From contig NZ_CP011663.1 in assembly GCF_001020205.1 (NCBI RefSeq), positions 3,286,001-3,350,000 of the forward strand: a stretch of DNA of 64,000 bases, in the 5' to 3' direction. Below are positions 51,168-60,723 of this stretch, in pieces (position 1 is the stretch's first letter; each line of letters opens with the position of its first letter). Under the pieces are notes generated by a model. The model searched no databases, was not told the origin of the DNA, and worked only from the letters and a program-made list of their open reading frames with translations. The position numbers and the translations under genes were made by a program. The stretch is from Clostridium sporogenes. GTDB taxonomy: Bacteria > Bacillota > Clostridia > Clostridiales > Clostridiaceae.

Positions 51168-52058
51168 TTATTTCATTTTTTTATAACCTAATTCTTTTAA
51201 TAAACTTTGGTTATCTCTCCACTCTTCTTTTACCTTAACCCAAAGTCTTATATATACTTTGCTTTGAAGAAAAGCCTCTATATCCTGTCTTGCATATTGA
51301 GATATTTTCTTTAATTTACTGCCACCTTTACCTATAATTATGGGTTTATGAGAATTTTTTTCACATAGTATATTACCTTCTATATGATAAGTTCCTTTGT
51401 CATTCTTCTTCATTTGAAGTATTTCTACAGCTATACCATGAGGCACTTCTTCTGATAAAAGTCTTAAAGCTTTTTCTCTTACTATCTCTGCCACTATAAA
51501 TCTCTCATTTTGATCTATTATCATATCTTCTGGATAGTATTGTGGTCCCTCTGGTATATATTTAAACATTAATTCTTTAAGTAAATCAACATTTTTTCCT
51601 TTTAGAGCAGATATAGGTATTATTTCTTGAAAGTCCATAAGTTCTGAATATGTTTTTAAAGTTTCTGCTACTTTTTCTTGTGGATTTTCATCTATTTTAT
51701 TTAAAACTAAAAATACCGGTACTTTTACTTCTTTTAATTGTTCTATTATAAACAAATCTCCCTTGCCAGGTTTTTCATCTGGATTTATTAAAAAAAGTAC
51801 TAAATCCACATCTTTCATAGCATCTGATGCTGATTTCACCATATACTCTCCTAGCTTATGCTTAGGTTTGTGTATTCCTGGTGTATCAACAAATATAAGT
51901 TGGTAATTATCTTCTGTTAATATGGTTTGTATATTATTTCTTGTGGTCTGAGGTCTGCATGAAACTATAGAAAGTTTCTCTTTCATTATGGCATTTAACA
52001 ATGTTGATTTTCCTACATTAGGTCTTCCTACTATAGTTACGAATCCTGATTTAAACAT
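51168..52058 (-). CDS. era: GTPase Era
   Basis: A 296-residue Era GTPase that binds 16S rRNA and helps 30S maturation. G1 is GRPNVGKSTLLNA, G3 is VDTPGIHKPKHKLGEYM, G4 is LNKIDENP and the C-terminal KH domain carries KNSHKPIIIGKGGSKLKKISQYARQDIEAFL. The cdd gene is 15 bases upstream and recO follows, the usual order. Confidence 0.98.
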   Translation of the reverse strand: MFKSGFVTIVGRPNVGKSTLLNAIMKEKLSIVSCRPQTTRNNIQTILTEDNYQLIFVDTPGIHKPKHKLGEYMVKSASDAMKDVDLVLFLINPDEKPGKGDLFIIEQLKEVKVPVFLVLNKIDENPQEKVAETLKTYSELMDFQEIIPISALKGKNVDLLKELMFKYIPEGPQYYPEDMIIDQNERFIVAEIVREKALRLLSEEVPHGIAVEILQMKKNDKGTYHIEGNILCEKNSHKPIIIGKGGSKLKKISQYARQDIEAFLQSKVYIRLWVKVKEEWRDNQSLLKELGYKKMK

Positions 52059-52073
52059 ATTTTATCTCCTCGT

Positions 52074-52472
52074 CTATTTTATTAAATCTTTTTTAGTAAA
52101 GGCTCCTGGTAAAATTTCATCTAGTTTTTTTATTTCATAATTATTTTTATCTTTTACTATTATTATGTCTATATTTTCACTTGCAAATTCACTTATAACC
52201 TGCCTACATATACCACAAGGATAAGTATATTCTTCAAAGCTTCCTACCACTGCAATGGCTTTTATTTTCTTATGCCCTTCTGATATGGCTTTAAATATAG
52301 CTGTTCTTTCTGCACAATTTGTAGCACCATAAGAAGCATTCTCTATGTTACATCCTGTATATATTGTATCATCTTCTGTTAATAAAGCTGCTCCTACTTT
52401 AAATTTTGAATAAGGAACGTAAGCATTTTCTCTGGCTTCTATTGCTTTTTTTATAATTTCGTCATATTTCAT
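52074..52472 (-). CDS. cdd: Cytidine deaminase
   Basis: A 132-residue homotetrameric-type cytidine deaminase. Zinc site motifs are NCAERTAIFKAI (Cys and catalytic Glu) and PCGICRQVISEF (two Cys). VPYSKFKVGAALLTED and the substrate-binding NIENASYG are also visible. It salvages cytidine to uridine. It sits in the dgkA-cdd-era cluster. Confidence 0.96.
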   Translation of the reverse strand: MKYDEIIKKAIEARENAYVPYSKFKVGAALLTEDDTIYTGCNIENASYGATNCAERTAIFKAISEGHKKIKAIAVVGSFEEYTYPCGICRQVISEFASENIDIIIVKDKNNYEIKKLDEILPGAFTKKDLIK

Positions 52473-52555
52473 TATAAATCCTCCTGTTTGGATAAACTAT
52501 TTACGCTACAAATTATTGTGTAAATAAATTATAGCATTATTTTACATTATTTCAA

Positions 52556-53254
52556 CTATCCAAATATTTTATATAAAAGCGTAGTAAATAAAGTTCCAAA
52601 TAAAGCTCCTACTATTACCTCTAATATAGAATGGACTTCTGAATCAACTCTACTTTGAGCTACTATAAAAGCTAAAAAATAACTTAACATAACTACAGGA
52701 AATTCCTTAGTTATAAGAGCTATTATTGTGGCTATAGAAAACGCCATGGTACTATGTCCACTGGGCATTCCTCCCTTTAAAGGAGTGCCTTCACCATATA
52801 TGGCTTTTACCACTACCGTAACTATACAAACTATAGCTAATATAATAAATATAGCATAAGGATTTGAATTTTTTATTTTAGTTATTAAAACGAAATTTAT
52901 ATATTTTAGTTTATCCCAAAATATAATATAACCAACCACTACTGCATTTATAGCCGTTAATAAAACTGCTCCTGCAGCTACATTTTTAGAAACCTTAGCT
53001 AAGGGATGATAATAATTCGTAGTAGCATCTATAGCAAATTCTATAGCAGTATTCATAAGTTCAGCAAAAATAACTAAGGTTATTGTTATACATACAACTA
53101 CCAATTCTATCTTTGATAAATCATAGAAAAAACAGGCAGTTAAAACCAAAAGAGCAGAGAGCATATGTATTCTCATATTCCTTTGGGTTCTAACTGCATG
53201 TATTATTCCATCTATGGCATAATTAAAACTATCCAAAAGCTTATTTACTTTCAT
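52556..53254 (-). CDS. Diacylglycerol/undecaprenol kinase fused to PAP2 phosphatase
   Basis: A 232-residue membrane protein made of two parts. Residues 1-115 match DgkA of Gram-positives (undecaprenol kinase; NMRIHMLSALLVL, ELMNTAIEFAIDATTNYYHPLAKVSKNVAAGAVLL). Residues 130-232 match a PAP2/acid phosphatase fold (KGGMPSGHSTMAFSIA, then SRVDSEVHSILEVIVGALFG). A kinase and a phosphatase on the same lipid substrate class suggests reversible handling of undecaprenyl phosphate or diacylglycerol. It lies between ybeY and cdd. Confidence 0.88.
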   Translation of the reverse strand: MKVNKLLDSFNYAIDGIIHAVRTQRNMRIHMLSALLVLTACFFYDLSKIELVVVCITITLVIFAELMNTAIEFAIDATTNYYHPLAKVSKNVAAGAVLLTAINAVVVGYIIFWDKLKYINFVLITKIKNSNPYAIFIILAIVCIVTVVVKAIYGEGTPLKGGMPSGHSTMAFSIATIIALITKEFPVVMLSYFLAFIVAQSRVDSEVHSILEVIVGALFGTLFTTLLYKIFG

Positions 53255-53294
53255 GGCTAAGCACCATCCTTTACAGGTTAAAACAAATGAATTT

Positions 53295-53795
53295 TTACCT
53301 TTGTAAATTAAAGTTTTCTAATATTTCTTCTTCTCTCTGTCTCATTATAGCTTTTTCATCATCTTCTATATGGTCATATCCTAAAAGATGTAATACTGAA
53401 TGTATTGTTAAATAGCAAGTTTCTCTTAAAAAGCTGTGTCCAAATTCTTTACTTTGCTCTTCTGCTTTTTCTAAAGAAAGGGCTATATCACCTAAAACTA
53501 AATTTCCCTCATCTAAATCACTTTCATCAAATTCATAGTTTAAATATATATCTTTAAACACTTTTCCTTCTTCATAATCTAACATTGGGAAAGATAATAC
53601 GTCTGTAACCTTATCTATATTTCTATAGTCTTTATTTATTTCTTTTATACTATTGTTATCTATGAACACTACACTTATTTCATAATCTATATTTACATTT
53701 TCCTCTTTTAATGCATAGTCTATTATTTCTTTTATTTTATTTTCAAACTCTTCATTTACTTTTATTTCATCCTGTCTATTATCTATATATATCAT
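53295..53795 (-). CDS. ybeY: Endoribonuclease YbeY
   Basis: A 166-residue metalloprotein of the YbeY family, which matures 16S rRNA 3' ends and takes part in ribosome quality control. The zinc motif is HSVLHLLGYDHIEDDE, and RNIDKVTDVLSFPM and GDIALSLEKAEEQSKEFGHS precede it. It overlaps the pgpH stop by four bases (ATGA), indicating translational coupling. Confidence 0.96.
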   Translation of the reverse strand: MIYIDNRQDEIKVNEEFENKIKEIIDYALKEENVNIDYEISVVFIDNNSIKEINKDYRNIDKVTDVLSFPMLDYEEGKVFKDIYLNYEFDESDLDEGNLVLGDIALSLEKAEEQSKEFGHSFLRETCYLTIHSVLHLLGYDHIEDDEKAIMRQREEEILENFNLQR

Positions 53796-55879
53796 TTTAT
53801 CCTCCTATCTTTTATCCATTTATCCTCTGGATATTCTATTCTTTGGTGATATATACTTATAAGGACCTTTAAAAAAGCATCTCTTATTAATCCTATTTCT
53901 TTTAATGTAAGATCACAATCATCTAACTGTCCTTCATCCAATCTTGCCTTTATTATTTTATTTACCATTTCTTCTATTTTACCCTTAGTTGGATCATTTA
54001 TAGACCTTACAGCAGCCTCCACCCCATCTGCTAACATTATTATAGCAGCTTCTTTACTTTTAGGTATAGGACCTTGATATCTAAAGTCTTCTTCATTTAC
54101 ATCTTCAGGTCTTTCACTATTATTCTTCATAGTTATATAAAAATATTTTACTAAAGATGTACCATGATGTTGTTGTATTATATCCTGTATAACCTTAGGT
54201 ATTTTATATTCCTTAGCTAATTCTAACCCATCCTTTACATGCGAAGTAATTATTAAGGTACTTAAATTAGGAGATATTTTATCATGAGGATTTTCTTTAC
54301 CTATTTGATTTTCTTTAAAGAAATAAGGTCTTTTAGTCTTCCCTATATCATGATAATAAGCAGATACTCTAGCTAATACTGGATTTCCATTTACAACTTC
54401 TGCTGCAACCTCAGCTAAGTTACCTACTAATATACTGTGATGATAAGTTCCTGGCGCCTCTAATAATAACTTCTTAAGTAATGGATTATTAGGATTTGAA
54501 AGTTCCAAAAGTTTAATAGTAGTAACTATACCAAATAAATTTTCAAATAAAGGAAGAAGTCCTATGGTTAATATGGCTGATAATACCCCTCCTATAAGAG
54601 TAAATAATGCTTTTTTACTTACATCTATAACACTATTACTTAAAAGAAAACCTGCTGAAAAAGTAAGTATTACATTTATAATAGCTATATAAGATGATGC
54701 ATACAATATATCATTTCTTTCTTGCATCTTCCTTAATATGGTAGAACCTAAAACAACACTCATTATAGCTATTAAAATAATTTCTACTTCAAAATTTACT
54801 GCTACGGCTATTAAAATACAGTTTACAAGACTAGTAAATAAAGATATTTTATAATTTAGTAATAAAGTTAATATCATAGGTATAGATGCTAAAGGAATTA
54901 AAAAAGGTGATATTGTATACATACTCCTAGCTAAAAGTATTGCTATACAATTATTTAAACTTATTAAAACCAAACTATTTAAATCATTAAATACTTCATT
55001 ATAAAATTTATATATATATGCATACTGTATAAAAAGCACTAAAGCTATTAGAACTCCTAATCCAATAAAAACATACCACTCAAAATTATTATTATTATTT
55101 AATAAACCTACATCCTTCAATAAATCTAATTGATATTTAGATACTGGTTCTCCTTCTTTAACTATTGTTTGATCTTTCTTTATCATAACCGGTGGAGTAT
55201 TTTTTAAAGTTTCCTTCTTTAATTCTTCTGTTTTTTCCTTATCATAATAAAAATTAGGTTTTATTTCTGAATAAGCTATATTTATTGCCAATTGTCTTAA
55301 AGGATTTGCTATTTTAGATATTTTTATTTTTGAGTACACATACTCCTGTGCTTTTTTTATATCCTGTGCATTATCCTTTTGAGAATCATCACTTATATTT
55401 ACATTTTCATAAACATCAGATATAACTTTAATAAGCACATCCTGAAGAGATTTAAGTTCTGCTTTATCTAAATTTAATATTTGGCTTAATTCTCTTTCTG
55501 ATATATTTATTTTTCCATTTTGATCCAATTGTTGAACCTTTTGCTTTTCATCTATTCTTTTATCTTTTAAGGAATCCACCTGTGAAAAAAAACTATTTAC
55601 TTCATTTAAAATTTCTGTTTTAATTTCTGTCCTTTTAGTATACTGTATAGGTACTGCCTCTAAAGCTTGTTGCAATCTAGCTTTGGTAGATACTTCATCC
55701 TTTATTTCTCTTGGGGCTTTTATATCAACTTTAGCTATATCACCCTCTTGTAGATCATATTTTTTTGTAACAAAAGATGTAATAAGCACCACATACATAA
55801 ATAAAAATGTAATAAAAAAAACTAATACTCTCTTTAGTTTATTGTCCTTTTTTATTTCTTCCATGGTAATTTTTTTCAT
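53792..55879 (-). CDS. pgpH: 7TM-HD phosphodiesterase PgpH
   Basis: A 695-residue protein with an N-terminal membrane helix, an extracytoplasmic 7TMR-HD region (about 50-265), seven membrane helices and a cytoplasmic HD domain. Catalytic residues are visible in LLLEAPGTYHHSILVGNLAEVAAEVV, AYYHDIGKTKRPYFFKEN and IIQQHHGTSL, with MLADGVEAAVRS. PgpH enzymes hydrolyse cyclic di-AMP. It is downstream of yqfD and coupled to ybeY. Confidence 0.95.
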   Translation of the reverse strand: MKKITMEEIKKDNKLKRVLVFFITFLFMYVVLITSFVTKKYDLQEGDIAKVDIKAPREIKDEVSTKARLQQALEAVPIQYTKRTEIKTEILNEVNSFFSQVDSLKDKRIDEKQKVQQLDQNGKINISERELSQILNLDKAELKSLQDVLIKVISDVYENVNISDDSQKDNAQDIKKAQEYVYSKIKISKIANPLRQLAINIAYSEIKPNFYYDKEKTEELKKETLKNTPPVMIKKDQTIVKEGEPVSKYQLDLLKDVGLLNNNNNFEWYVFIGLGVLIALVLFIQYAYIYKFYNEVFNDLNSLVLISLNNCIAILLARSMYTISPFLIPLASIPMILTLLLNYKISLFTSLVNCILIAVAVNFEVEIILIAIMSVVLGSTILRKMQERNDILYASSYIAIINVILTFSAGFLLSNSVIDVSKKALFTLIGGVLSAILTIGLLPLFENLFGIVTTIKLLELSNPNNPLLKKLLLEAPGTYHHSILVGNLAEVAAEVVNGNPVLARVSAYYHDIGKTKRPYFFKENQIGKENPHDKISPNLSTLIITSHVKDGLELAKEYKIPKVIQDIIQQHHGTSLVKYFYITMKNNSERPEDVNEEDFRYQGPIPKSKEAAIIMLADGVEAAVRSINDPTKGKIEEMVNKIIKARLDEGQLDDCDLTLKEIGLIRDAFLKVLISIYHQRIEYPEDKWIKDRRIK

Positions 55880-55901
55880 ATATTATAATACCACCTTTAT
55901 T

Positions 55902-57062
55902 TTAGCTGTCTTCTTCTTTATCCCTAATTTCTATCTTTTGTGGAACAGCTATGTCTTCTTCCGCTATAATTAGCATTCTAATTTTACAGCTCTCTCCCTC
56001 TGGAGAATAATTCGTAATTTTATCTACAATTTTAACAGATTTATCTAAGTTTTTGGTTATATTTTTATAGATTTTTTCATTTTCCTCATCTATAGTTTTT
56101 TTCAAATTAATATTTTCTTTTGTTTCTTTTACTTCATACAACGTTTCTTTTGTTATAAACAGCTTATTATTTTCTATTCTATCATATTTTTTAAATTTAT
56201 TGATAGTTTTTTTCAAATATAGTTTTTTACCCTTAAAATTAATATATATCCTCTCTATTTTTTTACCCGTTCTTCTTCTTTTTATTCTATAGGTATTTAT
56301 GGTTTTAATTTCTTCATAAAAAGTTCTAGCAAAAACCTTTCCTTCTGAATGCACTTCATAAGTTTCTCCTTCTTTTCCCTGTTCACCTTTAATTAAAATA
56401 TCACCTTTTTTTACTATGTCTCCATCTTGGACTATAGCACTTCCTGAAGTGGTATATACCCTTTGTACTTCCCCATCTTTTTTAGCTACTAAATCACAAG
56501 GTTCATCCTCCTTAACTATAGTTGGTGGAGACTGTCTCTCTTCAGCCTTTATTACAAGTTTCCCTCCTTCAATTCTAGCTTTTACCCACATTATATTATC
56601 TATATCTTTAACCAATTTTTCTTCTATCTTATAAACATCTATAGCATTTTTATTTATTCCAGGCTTTACTCCATATTGTTTTAATTGTTGTCTTATTTCA
56701 TAAGGTGTTACGCCATTAGTTGATGTTATATCTATATCCCATATGAATGTAGACATAAAATATATTATAAAAGAAAAAATAAATATACCTATTACTAATG
56801 AAAATCTTCTTTTTAAAAATAAAACTAAAAAAGATATTCCTTTTCTTTTTACTATTTTTACTTTTGTTCCTGTTCTCCTAGCTATGTCATCCATAACAGC
56901 ATAATCTTTTAAGTTTATATCCAAAACAAATGTAGTTACATTTGTCTTAACTACATTTTTAACTTTCACACCATTTCTCCATAAAAGGTTAATAAATCTC
57001 TCTGGTATCATAGATTGAATTTCTATAGTTATAGTAGCATTTTTATATTTATCAAATTTCAT
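55902..57062 (-). CDS. yqfD: Sporulation protein YqfD
   Basis: A 386-residue protein of the YqfD family. The N-terminal domain (MKFDKYKNATITIEIQSMIPERFINLLWRNGVKVKNV), one membrane helix (FSLVIGIFIFSFIIYFMSTFIW) and a long extracytoplasmic part (INKNAIDVYKIEEKLVKDIDNIMWVKARIEGGKLVIKAEE) are typical. It is needed for efficient sporulation in Bacillus. ATG 57062 is inside the yqfC stop region (11-base overlap). Confidence 0.92.
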   Translation of the reverse strand: MKFDKYKNATITIEIQSMIPERFINLLWRNGVKVKNVVKTNVTTFVLDINLKDYAVMDDIARRTGTKVKIVKRKGISFLVLFLKRRFSLVIGIFIFSFIIYFMSTFIWDIDITSTNGVTPYEIRQQLKQYGVKPGINKNAIDVYKIEEKLVKDIDNIMWVKARIEGGKLVIKAEERQSPPTIVKEDEPCDLVAKKDGEVQRVYTTSGSAIVQDGDIVKKGDILIKGEQGKEGETYEVHSEGKVFARTFYEEIKTINTYRIKRRRTGKKIERIYINFKGKKLYLKKTINKFKKYDRIENNKLFITKETLYEVKETKENINLKKTIDEENEKIYKNITKNLDKSVKIVDKITNYSPEGESCKIRMLIIAEEDIAVPQKIEIRDKEEDS

Positions 57063-57348
57063 TTGTTTCAGACCCTTCATATTCTATAGATTTAAATTTT
57101 CCTCCTAAAGTAATAGTACTTCCCCCCATAAACAATATCTCAAAATCTTTTCCATAAATAGATATCAATCCAGATCCAGAATTAATTTTCACTACCTTTT
57201 CTTCAAAAACAACTACACCTCTATGATTTTCTATAGTTATTTCCTCATTGCCTGTAACTATTATCTTTGGTTGATTTAAAATTATATCTCTTGGTAGATC
57301 TAACTTATCTGCTACAGTTTCCCTTGCATTATAAAATTTTTTACTCAT
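57052..57348 (-). CDS. yqfC: Sporulation protein YqfC
   Basis: A 98-residue YabP/YqfC-family protein: ETVADKLDLPRDIILNQPKIIVTGNEEITIENHRGVVVFEEKVVKINSGSGLISIYGKDFEIL. It is paired with yqfD as in other spore formers. Its final codons overlap the yqfD start, so the two are translated together. It has its own transcript start, as two terminators lie just upstream. Confidence 0.93.
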   Translation of the reverse strand: MSKKFYNARETVADKLDLPRDIILNQPKIIVTGNEEITIENHRGVVVFEEKVVKINSGSGLISIYGKDFEILFMGGSTITLGGKFKSIEYEGSETNEI

Positions 57349-57370
57349 TTTTCACCTCAAATAAAAAAAT

Positions 57371-57393
57371 ACTTTCATATTAATTTATGAAAG
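57371..57393 (-). terminator. Hairpin between yqeY and yqfC
   Basis: ACTTTCATA / TATGAAAG around a short loop, with A and T runs on both sides. It is the second of two structures in this gap. Confidence 0.6.
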
Positions 57394-57437
57394 CATTTTT
57401 TAATAAATGACAAATATGAGTCTATGTATATAATATA

Positions 57438-57462
57438 AAAAGCTGAGTTTTACTCAGCTTTT
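57438..57462 (-). terminator. Terminator after yqeY
   Basis: AAAAGCTGAGT / ACTCAGCTTTT with a 3-base loop and a following T-run on the minus strand. It is placed directly at the yqeY stop. Confidence 0.85.
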
Positions 57463-57463
57463 A

Positions 57464-57910
57464 CTATTTACTCAATATATTTTTTACTTTTTCACTTACA
57501 AGTTTACCATCTGCTCTACCTTTAGTTTTAGGGATAACTATACTCATGACATTTTTCATATGTTTCATGCTATTTGCACCAGTTTCATTAACTGCTTTTT
57601 CAATTATTTCTGTAATTTCCTCTTCTGTCAACTGCTGAGGAAGGTATTTTAGCAAAACTTCTATTTCAAAATTAGTTGCATCTACTAAGTCTTGTCTGTT
57701 TCCCTTCTTGAAGTCTTCTAACGCTTCTTTGCGCTGTTTTATCTCTTTAGATAAAATATCAATTATTTCTGAATCTTCAAGAGTTTTCCCTGAATTTTTT
57801 TCTGCTAAAAGAATAGCAGCTTTAACCATACTTATAGTATTAGCTTTCTCTTTCTCTTTAGCTTTTAAGGCTTGTTTCCAGTGGTCTTGTAGTGTTTCCT
57901 TAAGAGACAT
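57464..57910 (-). CDS. yqeY: GatB/YqeY domain protein
   Basis: A 148-residue YqeY protein, homologous to the C-terminal tail domain of the GatB amidotransferase subunit. Motifs are MVKAAILLAEKNSGK, EIKQRKEALEDFKKGNRQDLV, LPQQLTEEEI and MKHMKNVMSIVIPKTKGRADGKLVSE. Precise role uncertain; tRNA-related. It follows rpsU by 42 bases, as is common in Firmicutes. Confidence 0.95.
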   Translation of the reverse strand: MSLKETLQDHWKQALKAKEKEKANTISMVKAAILLAEKNSGKTLEDSEIIDILSKEIKQRKEALEDFKKGNRQDLVDATNFEIEVLLKYLPQQLTEEEITEIIEKAVNETGANSMKHMKNVMSIVIPKTKGRADGKLVSEKVKNILSK

Positions 57911-57952
57911 TATTATCTAATACCCTCTTTCAAAGAAATCTATTAATTGTAA

Positions 57953-58129
57953 CTACTTGAATTTTCTCTTTCTTGCAGCTTCAGATTTCTTTTTTTTCTT
58001 TACACTTGGCTTTTCGTAGTGTTCTCTTTTTCTTACTTCAGATAAAACACCAGCTCTTGCACATTTCTTCTTAAATCTTCTTAGTGCGTTTTCTAATGAT
58101 TCATTTTCTCCAACTTTTATTTCTGACAT
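57953..58129 (-). CDS. rpsU: Ribosomal protein bS21
   Basis: A 58-residue basic protein: MSEIKVGENESLENALRRFK, then KKCARAGVLSEVRKREHYEK, ending PSVKKKKKSEAARKRKFK. It matches bS21 along its length. GGAGGG precedes the ATG by eight bases. It lies between hit and yqeY; it helps mRNA recruitment to the 30S subunit. Confidence 0.97.
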   Translation of the reverse strand: MSEIKVGENESLENALRRFKKKCARAGVLSEVRKREHYEKPSVKKKKKSEAARKRKFK

Positions 58130-58265
58130 GTTTTCTCCCTCCCTCCGCTAGTTCAATTTAGTAAAAACAAAGCAGTTAATTGCGGGCTAAATAACACACT
58201 AGCTATTATACAACATATTTTGGGAAACTGTCAACAACTTAATATTGCAACTTTAATAAGTTTTT

Positions 58266-58610
58266 TTAACCTGGAGGCCATTGTAAATTTCTACCTGCAA
58301 TTAAGTGAAAATGTATGTGAAAAACAGTCTGCCCTGCTGATTCACCACAGTTAGAAACTACTCTAAAGCCTTCTTCTGATATATTAAGATCCTTAGCTAA
58401 TTTTTTAGCTACCATAAATATATGACTTATAACCTTACTATTTTCTTCTGTTAAATCATTTAAAGAACTTATATGTTCTTTAGGGATTATAAGAATATGA
58501 TGTGGTGCCACCGGATCTATATCATTAAAAGCATATACCAATTCATCTTCATATACTTTAGAACTTGGTATTTCTCCTTTTAATATTTTACAAAAAATGC
58601 AATTTTTCAT
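58266..58610 (-). CDS. HIT family protein (HINT type)
   Basis: A 114-residue histidine triad protein. The zinc-like CIFCKILKGEIPSSKVYEDE and the triad VFHIHFHLIAGR are visible, with HHILIIPKEH between. Such HINT-type enzymes hydrolyse nucleotide phosphoramidates such as AMP-lysine. Located between mtaB and rpsU in the conserved cluster. Confidence 0.95.
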   Translation of the reverse strand: MKNCIFCKILKGEIPSSKVYEDELVYAFNDIDPVAPHHILIIPKEHISSLNDLTEENSKVISHIFMVAKKLAKDLNISEEGFRVVSNCGESAGQTVFHIHFHLIAGRNLQWPPG

Positions 58611-58666
58611 TATATCACCTCCCGTTAAATGAAATATTCAATAAATAGATTAAAAATCCTTCTACT

Positions 58667-59965
58667 CTAATAAATTTCTCCCTTAATAAAATCCTTAGAA
58701 ACTTCTTTCAGTTTGGTCCTTATTATTTCTCCAGTAATATCTTTTAAGCTTTTAGCATATATCTTTATGTAGTTTGGAGTATACCCTTCAAAAATTCCTT
58801 TTTCTTTAGTTTCCTGCTCATATAATACTAGCATTTCTTTTTCAATAAATTTATTCATAAATTCTTTTTCAAGAGCTCTATCTAAATTTATTATTTTATT
58901 GCTTCTTTCTTCTTTTATGTTACCATCTACTTGATTCTCCATTTTTTCTGCTTTAGTAGCTTTTCTTGGACTAAATTTAAATACATGCATTTTAGATAGT
59001 TTTATGTCTTTTAAAAATTCATAGGTTTTATTAAATTCTTCTTCTGTTTCTCCCGGAAATCCTACTATTATATCTGTAGTTATAGAAACAGCTTCTATAT
59101 TTGTTCTTAAATTATATACTATCTCTCTATACTGCTCTACAGTATATTTTCTATTCATTCTTTTTAAGGTTTCATTACATCCACTTTGAAGAGACAAATG
59201 GAAATGTGGACAGAATTTTTTTAATTTACTTATTCTTATTATTTCTTCTTCTGTAAAAAAGGTTGGGTCTATTGAACCTATTCTTATTCTTTGAATACCT
59301 TCTACTTTATCTATATCTTCTAATATAGATGTTAAATTGTACTTTCCTTCTAAATCAAAACCATAAGAAGCTATATCTATACCGGATAAAATTATTTCTT
59401 TAAATCCATGTTTAGAAAGTTTTCTAACCTCTTCCATAACCTTTTCTGGTTTTTTACTACATACAGCTCCTCTTGCAAAAGGTATCAAGCAATAAGAACA
59501 AAATCTATTACATCCATCCTGTATTTTTAAAAAGGCTCTAGTTTTATCCCTATACTCTTCTATATTTAATTCTTCAAATTCTTTGTTTCTAAGAACATCT
59601 TTAACTTCTATGACTTGATTTTTTTCTTCCATAGCTCTATTTATCCAATAAACTATATCACCTTTATTTCTAGTACCTAAAACTACATCTACGCCCTCTA
59701 TTTTGGCTACTTCTTCTGGAGCTATTTGAGAATAACAACCTACTACTGCAATTATAGCCTTAGAATTTTGTCTTCTTCCTCTACTTATCATCTGTCTTGA
59801 TTTTTTATCACCCATATTAGTTACGGTACAAGTGTTTATTACATATACATCAGCCACTTCATTAAAATCTACTACTTCATACCCCTGTTTTATAAATTTT
59901 TCTGTCATAGCTTCTGTTTCATATACATTTACCCTACATCCTAATGTAGAAAAAGCAACTTTCAT
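58667..59965 (-). CDS. mtaB: tRNA (N(6)-L-threonylcarbamoyladenosine(37)-C(2))-methylthiotransferase
   Basis: A 432-residue radical SAM methylthiotransferase. The N-terminal UPF0004 domain has TLGCRVNVYETEAM and VINTCTVTNMGDKKSRQMI. The radical SAM cluster is CNRFCSYCLIPFARG, and a C-terminal TRAM domain follows. It converts t6A37 to ms2t6A37 in tRNA. It starts in the TAATG overlap at the rsmE stop, whose end contains the GGAGG site. Confidence 0.95.
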   Translation of the reverse strand: MKVAFSTLGCRVNVYETEAMTEKFIKQGYEVVDFNEVADVYVINTCTVTNMGDKKSRQMISRGRRQNSKAIIAVVGCYSQIAPEEVAKIEGVDVVLGTRNKGDIVYWINRAMEEKNQVIEVKDVLRNKEFEELNIEEYRDKTRAFLKIQDGCNRFCSYCLIPFARGAVCSKKPEKVMEEVRKLSKHGFKEIILSGIDIASYGFDLEGKYNLTSILEDIDKVEGIQRIRIGSIDPTFFTEEEIIRISKLKKFCPHFHLSLQSGCNETLKRMNRKYTVEQYREIVYNLRTNIEAVSITTDIIVGFPGETEEEFNKTYEFLKDIKLSKMHVFKFSPRKATKAEKMENQVDGNIKEERSNKIINLDRALEKEFMNKFIEKEMLVLYEQETKEKGIFEGYTPNYIKIYAKSLKDITGEIIRTKLKEVSKDFIKGEIY

Positions 59966-60723
59966 TATATATTTCCTCCTAAATCTCCTAATTCATATGA
60001 AATTATTGAAGCACATACTATACCTGCTGTTTCTGTTCTAAATATTCTAGGTCCTAAAGTTACTATCTGAGCTTTTATTTCTTCTAAAAGTCTTATTTCA
60101 CTTTCTTCAAAGCCACCTTCTGGTCCTATTATTATACCTATGTTTTTAATATTTTCTTTTTCATATTTTATATTTTTTATAAGAGATTTTATACCATAAT
60201 TTTCTTTATTTTCATAAGGCACAATTATTAAATCCATATCCTTTATCTCTTCCAACAAATCATTAAATTTTAAGGGTTCTCTAACACTTGGAATTAAAGA
60301 TCTTTTACATTGTTTACATGCTTCAAGTGCAATTCTATTCCATCTATCTAATTTTTTAAATTCCTTTAATGAAGTTTTAACCTCAACTCTTTCTGTTATA
60401 ATAGGTATTATTTCTTTTATACCTAATTCAGTAGACTTTTGAACTATTAAATCCATTTTAGTAGATTTAGGAAGACCTTGATATAAATAAATATTTAAGG
60501 GGCTTTCATTATTTACTTTAACCTGCTCTAATATTTTTACAACAACAGATTTTTTATCTATACTTTCTATTTTACCTTTATATTCTTTTCCCTGGCAATT
60601 ATTTATGTTTATAGAATCTCCACATTCTAACCTTAATACCTTATATATATGCTTAACATCATCACCATCAATTATAGCCTTTTTATCAATTATATTTTCA
60701 GCGGGCACAAAAAATTTATGCAC
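59965..60723 (-). CDS. rsmE: 16S rRNA (uracil(1498)-N(3))-methyltransferase
   Basis: A 252-residue SPOUT methyltransferase. The N-terminal PUA-like domain begins MHKFFVPAENI. The knotted domain has KSTKMDLIVQKSTELGIKEIIPI, RSLIPSVREP, GIIIGPEGGFEESEI and LGPRIFRTETAGIVCASIISY. I take GTG 60723 as start, with AGGTG six bases upstream; the longer reading would include that site. It methylates U1498. Confidence 0.95.
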   Translation of the reverse strand: MHKFFVPAENIIDKKAIIDGDDVKHIYKVLRLECGDSININNCQGKEYKGKIESIDKKSVVVKILEQVKVNNESPLNIYLYQGLPKSTKMDLIVQKSTELGIKEIIPIITERVEVKTSLKEFKKLDRWNRIALEACKQCKRSLIPSVREPLKFNDLLEEIKDMDLIIVPYENKENYGIKSLIKNIKYEKENIKNIGIIIGPEGGFEESEIRLLEEIKAQIVTLGPRIFRTETAGIVCASIISYELGDLGGNI

